Assembly (NCBI GenBank): GCA_023853785.1
Contig: JAJIRX010000019.1
Span: 248,001 to 312,000 of the forward strand
Length of the DNA: 64,000 bases
From: Psilocybe azurescens
Taxonomy: Eukaryota; Basidiomycota; Agaricomycetes; Agaricales; Agrocybaceae
Direction of reading: 5' to 3'
Positions 56,318-64,000 of this stretch are shown here, in pieces. The notes beneath the pieces were generated by a model that saw only the letters and a program-made list of their open reading frames with translations, did no database searches and was not told the DNA's origin. The position numbers were made by a program, and so were the translations under genes. Positions within the stretch are counted from its first letter, which is position 1, and the number at the start of each line of letters is the position of its first letter.

Positions 56318-57014
56318 CTTAGGTAAGCAAGAAATGACTCTCGACGGTGACCTCAACTGCTTCCACAACAACAATCTTAATGCATTTTTGGCATGGTAGA
56401 ATAATGTAGTATATATTAAAGAACAACTTTGTGGAAAGAACTTTTATCAAAATGAGATACATGTCCCAAATTTCCACCTGAAAATTTTTAACCAAAACGC
56501 TCCAAAAAGCTTTAAAACATGCAGAGAAATAGCAGACAGAGAAAATTCAAAATGCAACCCAGATATTTTGCCGCTTATATAATACATACACGTGACCTAT
56601 AGCTTAAGGTAGTCATGACAAAAAGCCAAAAAAAGCCATAAAACGGCCATAAAGCAACCCTGAAACACTTTTGACCATGTCAAATCCACTTCTACACATG
56701 CAGATTAACTATCTAATGGTATACAGGCACACTTACATTTGTTTGTAGATCTTCTAATAATATAACCAAATAAACACCAATTATTAGAGAGTTGGATGAG
56801 TAGATATCACACCTTTCTGCAAAGTACCTCTGCACATTTGAAGAAGAAATTGCATGGAGGGTCTGATAAAGAGGTGGTATAACAATATTAATGCACATTT
56901 ATCCAAAATTATGAAGACAAAAACTTTTGAATTTTCAAAAGCGGGATTTTGCCAGGCTTGGCACTTACTAAGCTGATTACATAAAGGTGCTGGTTCCTAA
57001 CGCTCCCTATCTTA

Positions 57015-60000
57015 TGGACGTATGAGCTTTATGACCTGCCGGCTACAGCGTCGGGGGGATTCGCCGCTCACCCCCTGTGCTTCATGGCAGGGTCAACAGC
57101 TCACTGGGGGCTGCGCCCCCAGACCCCTGCTTGTCGGCGCCCTGCGCCTCCTCATTGAAAAATAAATAATAGCAATTACAATTATTATATCTTGGGGGGA
57201 ATGAGCTTCACTCATCCCCCCCTTTTTATTGACACTCCATGTCTCATGAAAATAATAATAATAGCAGTCACTCTTGGGGGATGAGCTGCATTCACCCCCT
57301 CCCCTACTTCACAGCCTGCCCTACAGCTTGTTGGGGTTGCACTCTTGCATCCCACTATGGAGCCACACAGCATCTTCATAGTCAGATTATATATACTCAG
57401 TCAATAACAGTGAACAAATACACAAATATTTTAAATCATATTAAACCCACCCCAACTAATCCACAGTACCTTTGCCACCATGTCTGTTTTAATATTCACA
57501 CCCATATCCACTCCCAATCAATTATTATTCTACTTTATATTTTATGCAATACTGCACTACTCATTTACTATCTATCACTCACCTCATAGGCACAGCACCA
57601 TAGGTGCCATGCTGTTTTAAATTTCATAACTTACACTTTCTCTTCACAACCAAAATATCTGTCTCTACACCCTACTATTTTAATTCTACAAAATTTAATC
57701 ACATCAATCTACACCCTATAGTACATTACAATCTAAAATCAAATTTCATAACATATCACAGAGCATTCACCCCACTCACCACTTCTGCTTCATCCTCAGG
57801 CCTACATCTTATCACTGCTCCATCTCTCTATCTCACTATAGACATTTGTAGCACCTCCATACTCACTTTTTTTTACTGACTGTCAATAACAGTGAACATT
57901 TCTGTCTCTATCTAACAATCTCACAAATCTCCAACCAAAATTTAAAACCATATTACACCCACTCCAACTAATCCACCACAACTTCACCCCTGTACTCAGT
58001 CAATCTACATCCCTGCCCATAACCACTCTCAATTATTTCCCAATTATTGCCTCTATTACTTATAATACTTGACTGCCCTTTCATGACCCACCAATATCTT
58101 GATATGTACAGCACCTGTGGCGCTGTGCCATTTAAAATTTATAACTTACACTTTTTTCTTCAAAATCCAAATAGCTGTTCCCAGCCCCCACCACTTTGGT
58201 CCTGTAGATGAATTAATCACATCAATCTATATCCTATAGTACATTAAAATTCAAATGTCAATTCCCACTCCTAATAGTTAACACTCTCTTTAATTTTACT
58301 CACTACATGGGCAAAGCATACTCCAGCTTTATTCTCAAAAATTAATTTAACTACCTATACAGCACTGTATATCACCTATTTTCAATTACAAAGGCATGTC
58401 TCAGTGCTATCTTTCTATCCAAATCTTTATTTTAATAGCACCCACACATCCACAAATCCCCCTGCTGCTATGTGTCAGTCATAAAGCTAAACGGTACAGT
58501 GCATCTGGGATTTGCTAAGTTGGTGCTCTACACCTCCATACCAAATATAATATCAATATTTCAATATTTCATCACTTCACCCTTTCTATGTCTAATGAAA
58601 AACATTTGGGTATGTCTCTACAAAAGCATGCCATCTTTAGCACTATGTCCATGCTACTATACATTTCCACAATATATCCCCAGCCCACTCTTGAACAATT
58701 ATTGTGTAGATTACTTGTGATAACATTTTTTTGCATAGAGAACTGGAATATTCTACTATGCACAGCACCTGCAGCACTGTATCATGTTAAAATTTACAGA
58801 TTACACTCTTCACAGTTAAAATTTAAAATAGCTGTCCCCTGATCTTTCCCATTGTAAAATTGTGTCCCAGTGCTATATTTCTGTCTACACCTTTATTTAA
58901 ACGGTTCCAACTATAATTCATTTCATACTAACTTTTCCACTGTCCACAATGCCCCCTGTTTTAATATTTATTTAGTTGTATTTATTTCAGCCTTTTAACT
59001 CTTTTATCCAATACATAGTCTCCATTACAAAGGTGTCAATCAACCACAATATCTGCAGACAGAAATGTCCCATTCAAATAGTCTTTGACACAGATTTATT
59101 GATCCACTTGCTCATAGTGCACTGTGCACTGTGCATGCAAGAGTGTGCATATTTTTTGTTTTCAGAGCCACCCAAAGCAGCTTCAATACAGCTGGGTATG
59201 GCTAATAGACACATTGAGTGTTCATTATTTAAGCACAGAATTTTTTTCAGGCTTTGTGGCACCCATTTTGTTATTTGCCATTAGCCTCTGGTTGTTTGTT
59301 TCAAAAGGTCCCATAGCGGCGGCCCCAAAACACAGCGGTCTGCTTAATAATAATTAGTCATGCTTAGGTAAAATTAAATCTCCTTTTTCAGAATTGCTTA
59401 GTCATTGAGCTCTCTTATATTATAGACAAAGCTTTATGACCTGCCGCTCGCGTCGGGGGGATTCGCCGCTCACCCCCTGTGCTTCACGGCAGGGTCAACA
59501 GCTGCTGGGGGCTGTGCCCCAGACCCCTGCTTGTCGGGCGCCCTCGCGCCTCCTCATTGATAAATAAATAATATTCTCCACTTACATATATAACAGATTG
59601 GGGGAGATAGGCTGTGTTTGTCAGTGCTTCACACTTTCTCTCATTGAAAAATAAATAATATTGGTACTTATATAACACCTCAGAGGGTATGAGCACAGCT
59701 CATCACCCTGCCTCACAGTCAGCCCAACAGCTTGCTGGCCTTGCACTCTTGCACTCCAGTATGAAGCCACACAGCACCTCTATAGTCAAATTATATATAC
59801 TCAAAGTCAAATAACAGTCAACATTTCTGTTCTTATATAAACAGAGAACAAATACACAAATATTTATCCACAGTACTTTTGCCACACTCCTGTTTTAATA
59901 TCCACATCACTGTCCATATCCATTCTCAACCAATTACCATTCTACTTTATATCTTATACAATACTCCACTACTCATTGACTATCCACTAATCACTTCATA

Positions 60001-61022
60001 TGCACAGCACCTATGGCGCTGTGCCATTTTAAATTGCATAGCTTACACTATCTATATCATCAACACTATTCAAACAACAGTTCCAACATTCAACTCATTT
60101 TTTTATCACTTGCAACTCGCATCTATTAATCCACTCCTACCTCCACCACTCCACCACTCCACCCACTCTAAAGCACTCATCAATCTTTGTCTCTGCCACA
60201 CTATATCTTGTACAATATTTATACATTACTGGGCTATTTGTTGATTATCCTGTCTTGATATCTACAGCACCTGTGGCACTGTGTTATTTCAAATTTTGTA
60301 TCTTATTCTCTTTCTTTTTACAATCAAAATAGCTGTCTCCAGACCCCATTACATTATTTCCACAAATTAATCATATCAATCTACAGCCTATAGTTCATTA
60401 CAATTTAAAATTCAATTGTCACATCCAGTATATTTATATTTACATGTGTAAAGCACACTGGAGCTTCATCCTCAAAAAATCAATTATCACCTGTACTGCA
60501 CTGGAGACTGCTTATTTGCAATTGCAAAATCATATCCCACTGCTATCTCTCTATGCACATCTTTATTTAAACATTTTCACTCAGAGAAAACATGGCCACC
60601 AACTCATAGTTCATTCCATATTAACATGTTCACTGTCCACAAAAACCCTTGCTTACAAATTTATTCAGTGGTACTTTTCTGGTTTATATGGTTGTTATAC
60701 AGATGGCAAAAAAATACAATATCTGTGGACAGAAATGCCATTAAATAGTCTTTAATGTGGATTTATTGACCCACTTGCCCCTGGTGCCCTGTGTGCATTT
60801 TTTTTTTGTTTTTAAACCCACCCAGAAAAGCGAATAAACGGGTTCAATGTAGGCACAGAATGCTTGTTAGCACCCATTTTGTTGTTTGCTATCAGCCACC
60901 AGTTGTTTGTTTCAAAAGGCCCTGCTTCACAGACAATGGTCTGCTTTGTCATGATTAAGTAACTTGACTTACTTAATTTGATTCTCCTTTTTAGGCCGTG
61001 AGAAACAGCTGTGTTTTATATT
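57015..61022. mobile_element. Two tandem copies of an AT-rich element with GC-rich head
   Basis: Two copies, about 57027-59425 and 59432-61022, each start with GCTTTATGACCTGCCG, then CGTCGGGGGGATTCGCCGC and GGGGGCTG(C/T)GCCCC, then a long AT-rich body, and end with CTCCTTTTT ... TTATATTATAGA. In the other blocks the flanks are contiguous (TATGGACGA-ATATTCTCACC), so the pair is an insertion, though I could not settle a target duplication. No coding sequence is convincing. The body carries five copies of a palindrome-containing motif (GCACAGCACC ... GGCGCTGTGCCATTTTAAAT) at about 57590, 58108, 58759, 60003 and 60262. Confidence 0.7.
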
Positions 61023-61455
61023 ATAGATATTCTCACCCTTTCTTGTATCTCTGCAAATAGAAAAAGAGACAAGGTGTTGAATTTGAATCTACACCTCCAG
61101 TCATCATCATTCTATATATTGGTAGAACATCGTAATATGCTCAAAGGAAGTCGCATCGCGAGTCCACAACGCGCTCGCGCCGCATCACGCTCTCCCAACA
61201 CATTCCCACGTGACTCAACATTTTTCCTAACCAGTTCGCCCTCTCCGCCTCTCAACTGTAACGTCAATGAAAGGTCAACAACTTCCCTCTAACTGTCGCA
61301 TCCTTTGGCCAGCCCACCATATATATCCTTTCTTCTTGGGAACTCTTGCATCATACGACCACGGAATCATTGTCATTTTCGACTACGTTGGTGATACGCC
61401 CTGGCGATGGTACAAAACGAAAAGGAAGGATAGACAGCGTGTAGACCGTGACGGA
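61023..61455. other. Block C flank upstream of the helicase remnant; TRIM empty site
   Basis: No gene. It aligns with 27640-28670 minus the TRIM. TCTCCGCCTCTCAACTGTAACGTC (in two parts) near 61240 is the unoccupied version of the TRIM insertion site. Confidence 0.65.
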
Positions 61456-63750
61456 ATGTCGTCTCTTATCTCACAATGCATGCATTCAGCGCGCATTAGC
61501 ACTCGATGTTCCTGCCTTCTGAGAGCTGGGATAAATGGAGGAACAACAACTGGTGGCAGAGGAGCAGGAAAAGGAATGGTGCAGTTCCATAGCTCAACTG
61601 GGTCGTGTTACAATGATGTGTTGTTTTTTTATACCCTTTTTGTTGGTTTTTTTGTTTGTTCCATTTCGTTCCTACTCAGTTGTGCTTCCTGTTTTCATTC
61701 CGAGGGTATTTATCTGGTTATTTCTCCGCTTTGTCTTTTCGTTTATTTCATTCTTATTTCTATCCAATTTGCTCTCGGAATCCCCCGATGCAAGTTCCCG
61801 CTAGTGTTGCCTTACTTCTTCCCAATCTCTTTCCCTGCACCTTTCTTTCTATCATCCACCTTTCATATTTCGCGTTGTCATAGTCTATCTTTCTAAGCTG
61901 TACTATGAACCACCAACACCAACTAATTTCACTGCTAACCACATATATCTCTTCCCACATCTGTTCCTACTTGCAGGTTCCTTATCGTCATTGGGCTCAC
62001 ATCGATTCAAACGCAAAGTAGACCCCGCCTATGCCCACCACACTCGCCCGCACAACACCCCCCACTCATATGCACCTCGCGCTCTGCCGAAGTCGTATAC
62101 ACCTCCAAACGCAATCGCCTCGTGGACCCGCTTCGTGGACCCGGGATGACCGGAATCACGCGATGGGGTGGAATTTGCAAAAGAGGCACAAGGATCTGAA
62201 AGGGGAGAGGGAGTGGGTTCGAGGAGTTGTAAGGCGGGAGAAGGGGGATCAGGAAAAGGAGAAGAGGGCAAGCAGACAAGAGGAGATAGGAAGAAGTATG
62301 GCGGTGTCGACGACGTTCCCACCATCTCCTCCCGTTAGGCCTTTGGGAGTCAGTGGTCCAGTGGGAGATGGCAGCAGGAGGAGTAGGATCTGGGCGAGCG
62401 GGAGCCGCAATCCCGGTTTGACCACTATACACCCCCTCGCGCGTGACCGCTGGCCCCCGCTCTGTTGCTCCCGTCTTGGATCCCATCAAGGCCGACAAAA
62501 GTGCCAGTGCAGATGGACGTTTCTCGAGGGACGAGGTGCCGCGACATCGGCAAGCGCCCGCGGTGGGAGCAGAGGCGAAGGACTGTAAGCGAGTGGCATG
62601 GGCAGAGGAGCTGTCGCACTTGAGCGCGGAATTGAGCAGGGGAAGTGGAAGTGGATTTGAGGGGAAAGGGCGCACGATCTCGATTGGCACTTCTATCGCC
62701 CCGGGAGGTGTTCACAGCCGCAGACGCGGATGCAGGCGTGAATGCCACTACTGCCAAGCAATTCAGGTTCGCATCTAGATGGCTGTACGGAGCAAATACG
62801 GAGGGATGCGAGGACGATGAAGTGGACATGGACGTTGAGATAGACAGGGAGAGAGAGGAGGCATTTGAGTTTGATGAGGATAGCGAGGAGGAGTTCTTCT
62901 ACCCGCCCTGGGGAGGTATCGAATGTCAAAGGCACCAAGGCTAATGCAGCAGATGCGACGAAGACAGGGACCACGACGCGCTTCGTCGCTGCCTTTGATA
63001 CTGGGCTTTGTGAGCGCACTGGAAGAGATGTTTTAAATCCATCGCGTACCTCCTCCCCATGCTGCAGTCGCTCAAGCAGTCTGAGTCATCCTTCGTCCCT
63101 TACTCGCCTCCCAAGGGTGCTGCGCAAAAGAAAAAGGAATACAGCCCTAGGGGAGTCGTACTGGCGCCGACGCATGAGCTGGCGAGGCAGCTGGCCGGTT
63201 TCGCAAAGGACCTGTATCATTTCCCGGATGCAAGGCTCAAGGTTGTGTGTGCATTGCGTGCAAATGTTGCTAGCACTGTTGGGAGCGGCGCTGGCAGTAC
63301 CACGATGTCGATGGAAAAATGGAGAGAGAGCAGAAGGAGGGGGGAGAGCGCGCGAGATGAAGATGATGGGAGGAGTTGTATTTGATGGAGAGTGCGTGGA
63401 AGGAGACGGAGGTGCTGGAGAGGGAGGAGACGTGGGACAACACCAGCGGGGACATGGAGCACGGTGCGGATGTAATGGTGGGCACGCCGATGAAGTTGTT
63501 CAAGATGGTCCGCTGGCATGGATGGGATAGGATCACGGAGCAGAATCATCGGCAGCTTGCGTTACAGGACGCCAGCGGCAAAGCAGCACCAAGAGGTAGA
63601 TGAAGATGGGGAGCCGAAACAGTTGTGCAGGGGCCGTGAAAGATGCCGCATTTCGGGACGTGGTGGCCCAAGTCAGAAATGGGCCTCAAGAATGTCTGTT
63701 TCATGTGACCCATTGTTTTTCTTCTCTGGTCCAGTTTGCCTCAATGCCTC
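61456..63750 (+). pseudogene. MRH4-like DEAD-box helicase remnant, copy C (best preserved)
   Basis: Leader exon (CMHSARISTRCSCLLRAGIN ... VQFHSSTGSCYN, to about 61615), intron to about 61978, then HLALCRSRIHLQTQ and WNLQKRHKDLKGERE (62080-62200). Unlike copies A and B it keeps a long middle part: SREVFTAADADAG-like (62705), FASRWLYGANTEGCEDDEV and an acidic run EEAFEFDEDSEEEFFYPPW (62770-62910). Helicase motifs follow: LLPMLQSLKQSESSFVPYSP (63057), GVVLAPTHELARQLAGF (motif Ia, 63150-63200), DARLKVVCALRANVAST (63230) and DVMVGTPMKLFKMVR (motif Ib, 63470-63510). The Walker-B region is degraded near 63680. The order fits a mitochondrial DEAD-box helicase of the MRH4 type. Several frameshifts inactivate it. 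Confidence 0.6.
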
Positions 63751-63754
63751 ACGA

Positions 63755-64000
63755 CTGCAACGTCGACGCAGGGCCGACAACCTCCCCTAATCATCGTATC
63801 CCTTGTCTGCCGTACTCTGCTCATATATATCCTTTCTTCTTGTCAATGCTTGCATTATACGACCACGGAATCATCATCATTTTCAACTACGTTGGCAACA
63901 TGCTCTGGCGACCGTATGAAACCAAAGGATAGACGGTGTGTAGACCGACACGAGCTACATCTATACACACCAAGACCAGGGAAACTAGGGATAAATCAAT
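63755..64000. repeat. Second copy of the helicase upstream region (tandem duplication, cut by window end)
   Basis: From about 63755 (AACGTCGACGCAGGGCCGACAACC) the sequence repeats 61260-61500 and 28300-28560, including CCTTTCTTCTTG, CATTATACGACCACGGAATC and GTGTGTAGACCG. Another helicase copy therefore begins directly after copy C without an intervening satellite. Confidence 0.75.

Larger units (their letters stand above)
49139..57012. mobile_element. TA-inserting TIR element carrying a nested gypsy retrotransposon
   Basis: The left end AGATAGGGAGCGT and right end ACGCTCCCTATCT are inverted copies (27 bp with one mismatch, and similarity appears to resume across the gypsy insertion). The flanks are TA on each side (49137-49138 and 57013-57014). 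In the other blocks the site reads CAGCTATGGACG with a single TA, so the duplication is 2 bp. Without the retrotransposon the element is about 722 bp. TA duplication is typical of Tc1/mariner-type and related small elements; no transposase is seen. The sequence 56323-56984 inside it has no gene. Confidence 0.85.

Noticed and set aside
57015..61022. Helitron
   Set aside because: No TC start, no CTRR end with hairpin, and no Rep/helicase sequence could be seen.
61760..63019. Minus-strand ORFs opposite helicase copy C
   Set aside because: The opposite strand carries recognisable helicase motifs and the intron; these frames are shadows in GC-rich sequence.

Overview
The window looks like nuclear DNA from a mushroom-forming basidiomycete (Agaricomycetes). 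The introns I could place are mostly short (about 50-60 nt) GT-AG introns, and the recognisable proteins belong to families expanded in agaricomycetes: Tnp2-type CACTA transposase, Ty3/gypsy with chromodomain, fungal ubiquitin-like-domain proteins, and an MRH4-like DEAD-box helicase. I see no rRNA, tRNA or CRISPR array. Almost everything is repeat or mobile-element sequence, and only one gene (1685-2886) reads intact over several exons.

The backbone is a head-to-tail array of an ancestral unit of roughly 8 kb: [72-bp satellite array] - [ubiquitin-like-domain gene, minus strand] - [helicase-like pseudogene, plus strand] - [spacer]. Block A is 1-3371 plus 18729-~23560. Block B is ~23560-~32440. 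Block C starts at ~32440 and continues past position 64000. Different transposons hit different blocks, so each block supplies the uninterrupted (empty) site for insertions in another. This let me fix several element ends to the base by reading alone.

Block A carries a 15.4-kb CACTA element (3372-18728; CACTG termini, 3-bp duplication TGT). It holds a decayed Tnp2 transposase, at least five cargo gene remnants, and a family of hairpins with a constant 8-nt loop and locus-specific complementary stems. Block B carries a 475-bp terminal-repeat retrotransposon in miniature (27819-28293). In block C the satellite is split by a 1.2-kb element (33488-34710) and a 9.4-kb element with perfect 32-bp inverted ends (35129-44576). 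The 9.4-kb element contains a large multi-exon gene of an expanded agaricomycete family and a second interrupted gene. It is itself invaded by a palindrome-rich element (41328-43230) and a solo LTR (44249-44443). Further along block C come a foldback element (47699-49113), a TA-inserting element (49139-57012) that contains a 7.1-kb Ty3/gypsy retrotransposon (49171-56317) that itself contains a 155-bp insert, and an AT-rich tandem element (~57020-61022).

Most coding sequences are broken by single-base indels and by in-frame TGA codons. At several conserved arginine positions the TGA looks like a decayed CGA, which suggests CpG methylation and deamination acting on repeats. The most novel-looking features are the covarying hairpins inside the cargo-carrying CACTA element, the satellite that stays open as a 24-residue repeat, and the extra zinc-knuckle ORF downstream of pol in the gypsy element. 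All calls come from reading the sequence; no database search was run.
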